From the NCBI GenBank assembly GCA_047608145.1, contig JASGDC010000033.1:1-64000 (forward strand): a DNA stretch of 64,000 nucleotides, written 5' to 3'. The position numbers and the translations under genes are program-made. This DNA is from JASGDC01 sp047608145 (GTDB taxonomy: Bacteria > Actinomycetota > Actinomycetes > Actinomycetales > Micrococcaceae). The notes below the pieces were generated by a model that searched no databases, had not been told where the DNA came from, and saw only the letters and a program-made list of their open reading frames with translations. Of this stretch, positions 1 to 8,043 are shown in pieces. Positions within the stretch are counted from its first letter, which is position 1. Each line of letters opens with the position of its first letter.

Positions 1-207
1 AACAAATAGGGCCAAAAGAAATCGACAAATCATACCAAACAATCAGATACAAAGGAGGTGCAATCTGGGCCAACACAACCGAGTAACACACTCGAACCAA
101 CAACACATTATGGCCTATAAGTCTGAAGTTTAGATTCCATTTGTAATGGATAGACGCCATTTGGGGAGAAGCATGTAGACGTAGCGACATATAGTTTAAC
201 TAAAAAT
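1..207. other. Left-edge stretch without a recognisable gene
   Basis: No complete gene is visible. On the plus strand one frame stays open from the window edge to a TAA at 84-86 (27 codons) and another to a TAG at 131-133. On the minus strand a frame is open from an ATG near 155 out of the window. None gives a recognisable family. Around 137-175 there is a short inverted repeat (TCCAT/ATGGA) next to TAGACGCCATTTGGGG, which could be the end of an insertion sequence, but I cannot confirm this without the flanking DNA. Confidence 0.3.
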
Positions 208-242
208 AAAAATCCCTCAAGTTTTACCTTGAGGGATTTTTT
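208..242 (-). terminator. Intrinsic terminator after tRNA-Ser(UGA)
   Basis: The arms CCCTCAAG (214-221) and CTTGAGGG (228-235) pair perfectly and extend through A/T pairs to about 208-241. The minus-strand product ends in a U-rich tract, directly downstream of tRNA-Ser(UGA). Confidence 0.85.
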
Positions 243-332
243 GGCGGAAGCGGTGGGATTTGAACCCACGGTACGGGGTCACCGTACAACGGTTTTCAAG
301 ACCGTCTCCTTAGGCCGCTCGGACACACTTCC
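242..332 (-). tRNA. tRNA-Ser(UGA)
   Basis: Read on the minus strand, the gene begins GGAAGTG and ends CGCTTCC-G-CCA, giving a seven-pair acceptor stem with one G-U pair. The anticodon loop CTTGAAA carries UGA. A long variable arm and a TTCAAAT T-loop fit a class II serine tRNA. The CCA end is encoded. An intrinsic terminator follows immediately. Confidence 0.95.
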
Positions 333-391
333 AAAACTGTAGGAAAAAACCTACCTGTATTATATTGCCATACTATTGTTAAAAAGCAAAA

Positions 392-931
392 TTACTTACT
401 AACTTTAACGACTGCTTTTGAGTTTCTTTTACTGCTTGCTAGGTATTTAAGAGCAAAAAATACCATTGCGCCAAGAGCTGCCCACAGTGCAAAAGTAATA
501 ATCTTAGTCCAGAATAGTGCTACTAGACCGATAATCATCATCAGGAATGAACCAACTACACTAGGTGATGTCTTTCCATGTTTAAAGTCTTGAGCTGGAA
601 TCCTACCCTTTTTATCACTCAACAGAGCCCATGTCATACCGTAAATAAGTACTGTAGCCCCGAAAGTAACTATAGTTAACACAGCAACAATAATACGAAC
701 CGTAGAAACACTCAACGCAGTACGATCTGCTACCATACCGCAGACACCACCAAGCATCTTGTTATTACTACGTTCTAAACCAGTGTTACGAATTTTATTG
801 AAAGTCTTATCTAAAAAATTATCTGAAGGGTAAACCTTCTTACCACTATCAAATTGAGTCTTTCCAAAAAAGTCTTTTTGGGGTTTATCAACATAAACTG
901 CATCTGGTTCGACATATTTATCGTTTTTCAC
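392..931 (-). CDS. PspC domain membrane protein
   Basis: This 179-residue protein has a PspC domain at about residues 55-107, recognisable from NKMLGGVCGMVADRT followed by a hydrophobic segment. Two further membrane segments lie at about 125-160. The first 50 residues are polar and probably cytoplasmic. PspC domains occur in envelope-stress proteins and histidine kinases; this stand-alone form has no kinase domain, so its exact role is unknown. The start is GTG at 931 with AGGAG five bases upstream; an overlapping ATG two bases earlier is out of frame. A 36-bp perfect palindrome separates it from the upstream permease operon, so it is probably transcribed separately. Confidence 0.8.
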   Translation of the reverse strand: MKNDKYVEPDAVYVDKPQKDFFGKTQFDSGKKVYPSDNFLDKTFNKIRNTGLERSNNKMLGGVCGMVADRTALSVSTVRIIVAVLTIVTFGATVLIYGMTWALLSDKKGRIPAQDFKHGKTSPSVVGSFLMMIIGLVALFWTKIITFALWAALGAMVFFALKYLASSKRNSKAVVKVSK

Positions 932-949
932 ATTTGCTCCTATATAGAA

Positions 950-985
950 AAGCTTCCTTCATTAAAATTTTAATGAAGGAAGCTT
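950..985. terminator. Perfect 36-bp palindrome between permease operon and PspC gene
   Basis: AAGCTTCCTTCATTAAAA is followed by its exact reverse complement. On the minus strand it lies 32 bp after the stop of the permease at 1017 and is followed by TTTTCTATA, as expected for an intrinsic terminator. It also lies about 20 bp upstream of the GTG start of the PspC gene, so a promoter for that gene would have to overlap it. Confidence 0.7.
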
Positions 986-1016
986 AACGATTACTGTAAT
1001 TCAGCCAAGAGCTTTA

Positions 1017-2468
1017 TTAAAGCTCTATATGTTCTTCTTGAATCTTCTTTTGGTGTTCAGCATAGTGACTACCATGAGGATCAATTTCATCACGAACCTT
1101 GTACCAGCCAATTACTAGTGCAATTGCGATAATAGGAACTGCAATCAAAATAGTATACATGCCTACTGGGTAGTCGAAACAAGACATAATCAGCACAAGA
1201 GCTAAGAATGCTAATGCAATCCAGTTAGTATATGGAGCAAATGGCATCTGGAATGATTGCTCTGGCAATTCACCAGATTGAACTCGTTTCCTAAACTTCA
1301 AGTTACCGTATAGGATAATCATCCACATTGTGATAATTGCTACTGAAGAAAGGTTAAGCACAACTTCAAATGCAGAAGATGGCACAATATAGTTAAGAAT
1401 AATACCAATTACTGAGAAACCAAGAGTGAAACCAATCGCACCAACTGGTACACCACGTTCACTCATCTTAGTAGTTATCTTAGGAGCAGTACCATAAACA
1501 CCCATATTACGAAGTGTACGGCTATTTGCATAAATACCTGAGTTCAATGAAGACATTGCAGCTGTAATAACTACGAAGTTCATAATATTTGCAGAACCAG
1601 GAATACCTAACTTGTCAAAGAAAGTAACGAATGGTGAAGTATCAGCTGCGTATGCAGTCCAAGGAAGTACCATTGTCAAGATAAGTACTGAACCTACGTA
1701 AAAGATAGCAATACGCCAGATAACTGCGTTAACAGCCTTTGGAATTACTTTCCTTGGGTTTTCTGTCTCACCAGCTGTAATACCAATAATTTCAATTGCA
1801 GCGTAAGCGAAGATTACACCCTGACTAAGCATAATTGCTGGAAGCACGCCATGTGGGAACAGACCGCCATTTTGTGAAATCAATTGGAAACCAGGAGTAT
1901 GTCCATCAATCTGATGCCTTGAACCTAATACCCAAAGACCAACTAGCAAGAATGCTACTAGTGCTGCAACTTTAATACCAGCAAACCAAAATTCCATCTC
2001 ACCGAAGTATTTTACACCTAGTAAGTTAATACCAGTTACAAATAGTAAAGCTATAAGTGCAACTAGCCACTGAGTCTTTTGTGAACCAACATTCCAATAC
2101 TGGAAATATAGCGCAACTGCGGTCGCATCTGCGATACCGGTAGTCGCCCAGTTTACGAAGTTAGCCCAACCAGCTACATAAGCACCTTTTTCACCAAGGA
2201 ACTCACGAGCATAAGATACGAAAGACCCTGAGCTAGGGCGGTACATAACCATCTCACCTAGGGCACGAAGTACCAAGAATGCGATAGCACCACAGAGGAT
2301 GTAGACTAACGCAAGCGCAGGTCCAACTTGTTGCAACCTACCACCGGCACCAAGGAACAAACCTGTACCAATAGCGCCACCGATTGCAATCATATTAATA
2401 TGGCGATGCTGTAAATCCTTTTTATACGAGGGACCCTCGTTTTTTTTATGGGTTAATTTATTTATCAT
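1017..2468 (-). CDS. AnsP-like amino-acid permease (APC superfamily, AAT family), copy 2
   Basis: This is a 483-residue permease with about 12 membrane segments. The AAT-family signature IAIGGAIGTGLFLGAG lies near residues 27-42, followed by ALGEMVMYRPSSGSFVSYAREFLGE in TM3. The sequence resembles enteric AnsP (L-asparagine permease) throughout, including SLNSGIYANSRTLRNMG in the second half. It should catalyse proton-coupled amino-acid uptake, with asparagine the best guess. Its ATG overlaps the stop of the upstream paralogue by four bases (ATGA), so the two are translationally coupled. The two proteins are clearly paralogous and may differ in substrate range. Confidence 0.85.
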   Translation of the reverse strand: MINKLTHKKNEGPSYKKDLQHRHINMIAIGGAIGTGLFLGAGGRLQQVGPALALVYILCGAIAFLVLRALGEMVMYRPSSGSFVSYAREFLGEKGAYVAGWANFVNWATTGIADATAVALYFQYWNVGSQKTQWLVALIALLFVTGINLLGVKYFGEMEFWFAGIKVAALVAFLLVGLWVLGSRHQIDGHTPGFQLISQNGGLFPHGVLPAIMLSQGVIFAYAAIEIIGITAGETENPRKVIPKAVNAVIWRIAIFYVGSVLILTMVLPWTAYAADTSPFVTFFDKLGIPGSANIMNFVVITAAMSSLNSGIYANSRTLRNMGVYGTAPKITTKMSERGVPVGAIGFTLGFSVIGIILNYIVPSSAFEVVLNLSSVAIITMWMIILYGNLKFRKRVQSGELPEQSFQMPFAPYTNWIALAFLALVLIMSCFDYPVGMYTILIAVPIIAIALVIGWYKVRDEIDPHGSHYAEHQKKIQEEHIEL

Positions 2469-3925
2469 TTGTCATTTTCTTTCCATCTTTCATCAACTTC
2501 CTTAATCTTAGGCTTTGCAATCTTCCAACCAATAAAGAAGACCACAGCTATAAGTGGAATAGAAAGAATTGTCCATTGTCCAACGGGCTTATCAAAGTAC
2601 ATAAGTACCAATACTAGTAATAAGAAACCAATTGTTACATAGTTAGTAATTGGTGAGAACATCAACTTGAATGTCTTATTTTTCTCAACTACCTTACCTT
2701 CAGCAATTGCTTTACGGTATGCAAGGTGAGTAAGCATAATCATAATCCATACACAAATAATCCCCAAAGAACTGTAGTTCAATACAATCTCGAAAGCTTG
2801 TGCAGGCATGATGTAGTTAAGGAATACACCTAATAAACTAACTGAAACTGTTAGTAGAATACCACCAACAGGTACATGGTTCTTATTCATTTTCTTAGTG
2901 AAACTTGGTGCAGCACCAGCCATACCCATAGAACGTAGAGTACGTGCAGTTGCAAAGACCCCAGAGTTCAAACTTGAAAGTGCAGCAGTGATAACCACGA
3001 AGTTCATGACGCTACCAGCACCAGGAACTCCAATGCTATTAAAGAATGTTACGAATGGTGACTCATCAGCTTGATACTTAGAGAAAGGCATCAGCATCAC
3101 TAATAGTACTACTGCGCCTACGTAGAAAATAGCAATACGCCAGATAACTGCGTTAACAGCCTTTGGTACTACTTTTTCTGGGTTTTCTGTCTCACCAGCG
3201 GCAACGCCAACCATTTCGATTCCTGCATAGGCGAAAACTACACCTTGAGTAATAATTACAGCTGGCAAGAACCCATGTGGGAATAAACCACCATTTTCTG
3301 AAATCATATGGAATCCTGGCGCAACACCGTTAACTGGAATACGTCCACCAACGAATACAAGACCTACTACTAAGAATAGTACTAATGCAGTAACTTTAAT
3401 AACTGCAAACCAAAACTCCATCTCACCGAAATACTTAACTCCGATTAGGTTTACCATTGTAACTAAGGCTATACAAAGTAAGGCTATTAACCACTGATTG
3501 GAATCATTAGATAAACCCCAATACTTCATATAGGTTGCTACTGCTGTAGCATCGACAATACCAGTAAGAGCCCAGAACATGAAGTAAAGCCAGCCAGAAA
3601 CAAATGCTGCGTGTTCTCCAATAAACTCACGAGTATAAGATACAATCGCGCCTGATGCAGGACGGTGTAACACCATCTCACCTAGAGCACGGAGAATAAA
3701 GAAACCGAATATACCACAAATTAGGTATACGACTGCAAGTGAAGGACCAGCTTTCTCAAGACGACCACCCGCACCAAGGAATAATCCGGTACCAATAGCA
3801 CCACCAATTGCAATCATCTGCATTTGGCGGCGACCTAAGCTTTTTTCATAGCCTGCTTCTTCAGCTTCTAACTGTGATTGTCTCACAGCTGAAATGTTTG
3901 TTTTTGTGTTTGATGTTTCAGACAT
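2465..3925 (-). CDS. AnsP-like amino-acid permease (APC superfamily, AAT family), copy 1
   Basis: This 486-residue permease is first in a two-gene operon. Residues around 38-53 carry the same glycine-rich GAIGTGLFLGAG signature as its neighbour, and the TM3 motif is RALGEMVLHRPASGAIVSYTREF. The 30-residue polar N-terminus is longer than in the paralogue. Similarity to AnsP suggests asparagine or a related amino acid. The ATG at 3925 is preceded by GAAGGGTG at suitable spacing. Tandem similar permeases in a small genome suggest reliance on imported amino acids, which is an inference. Confidence 0.85.
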   Translation of the reverse strand: MSETSNTKTNISAVRQSQLEAEEAGYEKSLGRRQMQMIAIGGAIGTGLFLGAGGRLEKAGPSLAVVYLICGIFGFFILRALGEMVLHRPASGAIVSYTREFIGEHAAFVSGWLYFMFWALTGIVDATAVATYMKYWGLSNDSNQWLIALLCIALVTMVNLIGVKYFGEMEFWFAVIKVTALVLFLVVGLVFVGGRIPVNGVAPGFHMISENGGLFPHGFLPAVIITQGVVFAYAGIEMVGVAAGETENPEKVVPKAVNAVIWRIAIFYVGAVVLLVMLMPFSKYQADESPFVTFFNSIGVPGAGSVMNFVVITAALSSLNSGVFATARTLRSMGMAGAAPSFTKKMNKNHVPVGGILLTVSVSLLGVFLNYIMPAQAFEIVLNYSSLGIICVWIMIMLTHLAYRKAIAEGKVVEKNKTFKLMFSPITNYVTIGFLLLVLVLMYFDKPVGQWTILSIPLIAVVFFIGWKIAKPKIKEVDERWKENDK

Positions 3926-4051
3926 AATTCACACCCTTCAAATTAAAATTTTACAGGCATGCGTAAAAAAACATTAATATTTCATTACAAAAATTTATAA
4001 CTTGCCCTGTTAAGACGCCAGTAAGGGCAATTTACCACTTAAAAATAAACA

Positions 4052-4083
4052 GCAAAAATCCTTTATTTTTATACGATTTTTGC
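4052..4083 (-). terminator. AT-rich terminator after the TAP-type hydrolase
   Basis: GCAAAAATC (4052-4060) pairs perfectly with GATTTTTGC (4075-4083). It lies five bases after the hydrolase stop on the minus strand and is followed by TGTTTATTTTTA. A second, looser hairpin (TTGCCCT/AGGGCAA) lies a little further on, near 4012-4032. Confidence 0.6.
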
Positions 4084-4087
4084 CTAT

Positions 4088-5665
4088 CTAACAAGTTTTA
4101 TTATTCTCAGGCAAATTTCCTGATAAAAAATAATTATCTACCGTGTCGCGCACACAATCATTAGAGCGACCATAGGCAGTATGCCCTTGACCATTCCACT
4201 TCAATAATCTTGCATTTCCTAACTCTTTTGTTAAGTTTTGTGCAGATGCGAAAGGTGTAGCTGGGTCTCCAGAAGTACCGATAACCAACAATGGTGATTT
4301 CGAGGTCGTAGAGATAGGTCCTATTTTACGAATACTACTATAAGGCCAATTCTCACAAATTACACCGCCGCCAGCCATGTAACGACCAAACGTCGGAGAA
4401 ACTTTTTCTAAAGCAGCTTCATCAGCGCGAATACTCTTCGTATCCGAAGGAATACTATAGTCTAAACAATTTACTGCCATAAATGAAAAATCACTATTTC
4501 CAGTATATTTACCATCATCACCACGTTCAGCAGAAGCATCTGAGAATTGAACTAACCTATCGGGTTTGCCAGCCATTGCATCCGAAATAGCTTGAGAAAG
4601 TGTCGGCCAAAGCAAATTGTTATAAAGTGGCACCATAATACCTTGCGCTAAAATTGATGAAGTTGCAGTACGCCCATCAGAAGTCTTCATAGGTTTAGCA
4701 AGGTTATCATTAAGCATCTTTTGGATACTGCTCACGATAGCATTTGCATCTTCCGTGCCATCAGGGTCTAATGGGCAAGGTTGTTGCTTTACACAATTTT
4801 GTGCATATTCTTTAAGCGCTTGTTCAAAACCAGCTGCTTGAGTTTTAGTCACTTCAGAATAAGATAACGCTGGGTCTACTGCCCCATCAAGCACCATATG
4901 ACCTACATGATCAGGATATAGATTGGCATAAGTAGCACCTAATAGAGTTCCATATGAGAAACCTAAGTAATTAAGTTTTTGCTCCCCAATCAATGCTCTG
5001 ATTAAATCCATATCACGAGCTACACTTGCGGTATCCATATGGGCAAGCACTGGCCCACTATTCTTTTTACAAGAATCTGCAATTTTTTTATATTGGGAAC
5101 GTAACTGAGTTAATCCAGAATCCGTATCCATATTTGCGGTATTAGCTCGGAAAGCATCATGTTGTTTATCATCTAAACATTTAATGCCATCAGATTTGTT
5201 AATACCTCGTGGATCAAAGCCAACAATATCGTAAGACTGTGTCACTTTACTTGAAATAGTAGACATCGCACTATCTTTTACCCAGTCATACCCAGAACCA
5301 CCAGGTCCACCAGGATTCATTACAATAGAACCTTGTTTTTGCCCAGTAGCTTGAGTCTTAATTAGTGAAATATTTACTTTATCGCCCTTTGGGTTATTCC
5401 AGTCGACTGGAGCCTTCATCGTCGCACAATACATCCCATTTTCACATGGCTGCCAATTAAGTTTTTGGTTGTAAAAAGACTTTGTTTTAGCTGGTGCACC
5501 ACTAGCTAAAGGATTTTGGGTAAGTTTGTTAATGCCAAAGAAAGCGCCTGCAGCCACTGCAATTGCTAACAAAACTATTCCCGCAATTTTAAAGATGTTT
5601 TGTTTACTATTATTTTTTAGATGCTTGCGGGCAATCTCTTTTCTCGAAGCTCTGGTTTCACTCAT
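4088..5665 (-). CDS. Membrane-anchored alpha/beta hydrolase, tripeptidyl-aminopeptidase (TAP) type
   Basis: This 525-residue protein has a basic N-terminus and a membrane or signal segment at about residues 24-45, so the catalytic part is exported. The fold is shown by the oxyanion motif GGPGGSG (119-125), the nucleophile elbow GFSYG (Ser237), Asp467 in GTSGDPATP and His495 in GQGHTAYG, which together form a complete triad. The C-terminal section fits the TAP-like domain of Streptomyces Slp proteases. It probably releases short peptides or esters outside the membrane. It is last in a tmk-holB-hydrolase operon, 12 bp after holB, a linkage common in actinomycetes. Confidence 0.88.
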   Translation of the reverse strand: MSETRASRKEIARKHLKNNSKQNIFKIAGIVLLAIAVAAGAFFGINKLTQNPLASGAPAKTKSFYNQKLNWQPCENGMYCATMKAPVDWNNPKGDKVNISLIKTQATGQKQGSIVMNPGGPGGSGYDWVKDSAMSTISSKVTQSYDIVGFDPRGINKSDGIKCLDDKQHDAFRANTANMDTDSGLTQLRSQYKKIADSCKKNSGPVLAHMDTASVARDMDLIRALIGEQKLNYLGFSYGTLLGATYANLYPDHVGHMVLDGAVDPALSYSEVTKTQAAGFEQALKEYAQNCVKQQPCPLDPDGTEDANAIVSSIQKMLNDNLAKPMKTSDGRTATSSILAQGIMVPLYNNLLWPTLSQAISDAMAGKPDRLVQFSDASAERGDDGKYTGNSDFSFMAVNCLDYSIPSDTKSIRADEAALEKVSPTFGRYMAGGGVICENWPYSSIRKIGPISTTSKSPLLVIGTSGDPATPFASAQNLTKELGNARLLKWNGQGHTAYGRSNDCVRDTVDNYFLSGNLPENNKTC

Positions 5666-5677
5666 ACTTTCGATGCC

Positions 5678-6823
5678 TTAATATTTATCATTACTATGTA
5701 CTAACGCTAACACCATTGCTTCGATAGTCAAGAGTACAGCAGCATTAGTAATTAAGCGTTTCCTAGCAGTTGTAATCGCTTCAATACATTTCAAAGTATC
5801 TTTAGTCTTATACTTAGTAGCAAAATCTTTAATATTGTCTTCCATATCTACATTGATATATTGCGCAGTTACCCCAAGCTGATACCACAATACATCCCGG
5901 TAAAAAGAAAGAATATCTAGCATAATACGGTCTAAAGTATCTTTTTGTCCTCTGGTTGCCCGTCGTTTTTGATCTGCATCTATCTTACGTAACTGAGCTC
6001 TAACATGTGGAGGTAACTTATCATTTTCGGTCAAACCATTAGCATGTAATACTTGCGCTTTCTCTTTTTCCGTAAACTCACCCAAAGAGAATTCTGCATC
6101 TTCTTTAGCAATCTTAACAATGAAATCTGCAGCTCGCACTGCCTGCCCTACTGTACTGACTTGAGCTGGAATACTTAAAATTTGTGCTCTACGATTACGT
6201 GCCTGTTCGCTGGTTGCCAGCCATTTAGCGACCCCAATATGACCTTGAGAAATCTGTGCCATTTTATAAGCAGTTTCTTCAGGAATGCCGTCACGAGCGT
6301 TTAGTAATTTAGCAATTTGCGTAGCATTTGGCACAGCCAATGTAATAGTTTGACAACGAGAACGAATAGTAGCCTGTAAGTCTATTGGGCTTGGCGCACA
6401 AAGCATCCAAATTGTGCGTGGCGCTGGCTCTTCAAGAGCTTTAAGCAATACATTAGAGGTTCGCTCAGTCATCCTATCTGCATCTTCTACAAGGATAATA
6501 CGCCAAGGTGCAGTACTAGGCCTGTCATAAGATTGTAGAATTAACTCACGTACTTCCTCAATACTGATAGTAACTTTATCAGTAGCCATGATTGTCGCAT
6601 CTGGATGCGAACCAGCAAGTATCAAAGTACAAGTCTTACACACTCCGCAACCAGTGCCATTTTCACAGTTTAGAGCTGCAGCAAATGATCTTGCTACATT
6701 TGATCTTCCTGAGCCAGGGGCTCCACTAAATAACCATGCATGATTAGGCTTACCACTTGCCGCCACTCGCCTTAATAACGAAACTGTTTTATCTTGACCG
6801 ACTAATTCATCCCAAACACTCAT
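5678..6823 (-). CDS. holB: DNA polymerase III subunit delta'
   Basis: This 381-residue AAA+ protein is the delta' subunit of the clamp loader, which works with DnaX and HolA to load the beta clamp. The P-loop at 34-41 reads GAPGSGRS, with Arg in place of the catalytic Lys, consistent with delta' not hydrolysing ATP. A four-cysteine zinc module follows (C53, C59, C62, C65). The Walker B region is the degenerate VEDADRM (112-118), and the SRC arginine-finger motif is intact at 155-157. The start overlaps the tmk stop by four bases (ATGA), indicating translational coupling. Confidence 0.93.
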   Translation of the reverse strand: MSVWDELVGQDKTVSLLRRVAASGKPNHAWLFSGAPGSGRSNVARSFAAALNCENGTGCGVCKTCTLILAGSHPDATIMATDKVTISIEEVRELILQSYDRPSTAPWRIILVEDADRMTERTSNVLLKALEEPAPRTIWMLCAPSPIDLQATIRSRCQTITLAVPNATQIAKLLNARDGIPEETAYKMAQISQGHIGVAKWLATSEQARNRRAQILSIPAQVSTVGQAVRAADFIVKIAKEDAEFSLGEFTEKEKAQVLHANGLTENDKLPPHVRAQLRKIDADQKRRATRGQKDTLDRIMLDILSFYRDVLWYQLGVTAQYINVDMEDNIKDFATKYKTKDTLKCIEAITTARKRLITNAAVLLTIEAMVLALVHSNDKY

Positions 6824-7446
6824 TTTTGTTTTAACCTCTTAGCAATCAACTCTTTAATTTCTGCAAATACGTTATCAATATCTTTAGCCGCATTCACAAC
6901 TTTGTGGGTTTCAGGATTTAGTTTTGCTAGTTCAAGATAGATGTTGCGCACTCTCTCCTGAAAAGCTATGCCTTCTGCTTCGATTTTATCGTCCGCGCTG
7001 CGCTTACCTCGGCGTGCGGCTGACGTATCTGCATCAATATCAAGCACAATACAAAGATCAGGAGTTAAGTTATCTGTAGCCCACAGTGATAAATCAGCAA
7101 TTTTCTTCGCCCCAAGTTCTCTGCCATACCCTTGATAAGCCACTGATGAATCGATATAACGGTCACACAACACTACTTTACCGTCTTCTAAAGCTGGTCT
7201 AATTAAATCAGAGACATGCTGGGAACGGCTTGCAGCAAACAATAATGCTTCAGCTTTTGGATTAGCTGGCGTATTCCTATTAGTCAACACTAAATCACGC
7301 AGTGCCTCACCTAATGGAGTACCACCTGGCTCACGAGTTTGGATTACTTCTAAGCCATATTTTTCTTGCAACCACTTTTGAAGCAATACGATTTGGGTAG
7401 TTTTTCCAGAGCCATCAGCGCCCTCAAAAGTGATAAAAATACTCAT
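6820..7446 (-). CDS. tmk: Thymidylate kinase
   Basis: This 208-residue kinase phosphorylates dTMP to dTDP. The P-loop GADGSGKTT is at 9-17, followed by TREPGG and the DRY-type motif CDRYIDSSVAYQGYGR near residues 95-110; a basic lid segment (RRGKRSADD) is also present. The length is normal for the family. It is first in an operon with holB and the TAP hydrolase. No Shine-Dalgarno is visible: a TAGAAT -10 box on the minus strand (7458-7453) lies exactly six bases before the ATG, suggesting a leaderless mRNA. Confidence 0.95.
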   Translation of the reverse strand: MSIFITFEGADGSGKTTQIVLLQKWLQEKYGLEVIQTREPGGTPLGEALRDLVLTNRNTPANPKAEALLFAASRSQHVSDLIRPALEDGKVVLCDRYIDSSVAYQGYGRELGAKKIADLSLWATDNLTPDLCIVLDIDADTSAARRGKRSADDKIEAEGIAFQERVRNIYLELAKLNPETHKVVNAAKDIDNVFAEIKELIAKRLKQK

Positions 7447-7452
7447 GCAACT

Positions 7453-7469
7453 ATTCTACAGAGTAGAAT
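7453..7469. promoter_or_regulatory. Palindromic divergent -10 elements between tmk and the DUF4916 gene
   Basis: ATTCTAC-AGA-GTAGAAT is a perfect inverted repeat. Each strand therefore carries a TAGAAT -10 hexamer pointing outward: one six bases ahead of the tmk ATG, the other about 31 bases ahead of the DUF4916 start at 7501. The two promoters overlap and may compete, or share one operator. This is inferred from sequence only. Confidence 0.55.
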
Positions 7470-7500
7470 GAAAAGAAAAAGTAGTGAAAGAGGTAAAGCA

Positions 7501-8043
7501 ATGGCTGTGCTTTCATCAGATGGTAGCGAAGGTTGGCTACCAGAGCCAGAATTCCAAGAAGTCCGAGCTAAAGTGCCGATGATATACATCCAGGCTATTC
7601 CAGTAAAGATTAATGAATTCGGACAAGTTACTCATATTGGTTTGTTGATGCAAGCTAATGACAATGGGGATATTTCTCGTAGCATTGTTTCTGGTCGTAT
7701 TGAATATGGTGAAGTAATTCAAGCCGCGATTCTGCGCCATATTGAAAAAGACTTAGGGTCGTTAGCGATGCCTAATATGCCACAAAGTGCACATCCATTT
7801 ACAGTTACCCAGTACTTCCCGACCCCTGGAGTTACAGCATTCGTAGATCCAAGACAACACGCTATTTCGCTAGGTTATATTGTGCCTATTAAAGGCCAAG
7901 TAGATCCACGTAAATCTGCATTAGAATTCAACTGGTTTACTCCAAGCGAAGTCCTCTCAGATGCTATGCAAGCTGAGATGGACGATAGCCAAGGTTTAAT
8001 CATTTACCAAGCACTTTCACATATGGGGATTTTCTGCGAATAA
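7501..8043 (+). CDS. DUF4916 family NUDIX-like protein
   Basis: This 180-residue protein matches the actinobacterial DUF4916 family, a NUDIX-fold group. Visible hallmarks are VPMIYIQAIPVKINEFGQVT, then SGRIEYGEVIQAAILRHIEKDLG in place of a standard Nudix box, and DPRQHAISLGYIVPIKG. The canonical GX5EX7REUXEEXGU box is not recognisable, so hydrolase activity is doubtful. I chose ATG 7501 because AAAGAGG lies about eight bases upstream; an in-frame ATG at 7468 lacks one. Its TAA overlaps the tgt ATG by one base (TAATG), so the two are coupled. Its function next to tgt is unknown. Confidence 0.8.
   Translation: MAVLSSDGSEGWLPEPEFQEVRAKVPMIYIQAIPVKINEFGQVTHIGLLMQANDNGDISRSIVSGRIEYGEVIQAAILRHIEKDLGSLAMPNMPQSAHPFTVTQYFPTPGVTAFVDPRQHAISLGYIVPIKGQVDPRKSALEFNWFTPSEVLSDAMQAEMDDSQGLIIYQALSHMGIFCE

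Noticed and set aside
130..180. Insertion-sequence end at the left edge
   Set aside because: A short inverted repeat and a GC-richer motif are suggestive, but no transposase frame, target duplication or second end can be seen.
7366..7500. Upstream extension of the DUF4916 reading frame into tmk
   Set aside because: It overlaps the tmk coding sequence, lacks a ribosome binding site and is absent from the family; ATG 7501 has AAAGAGG upstream.
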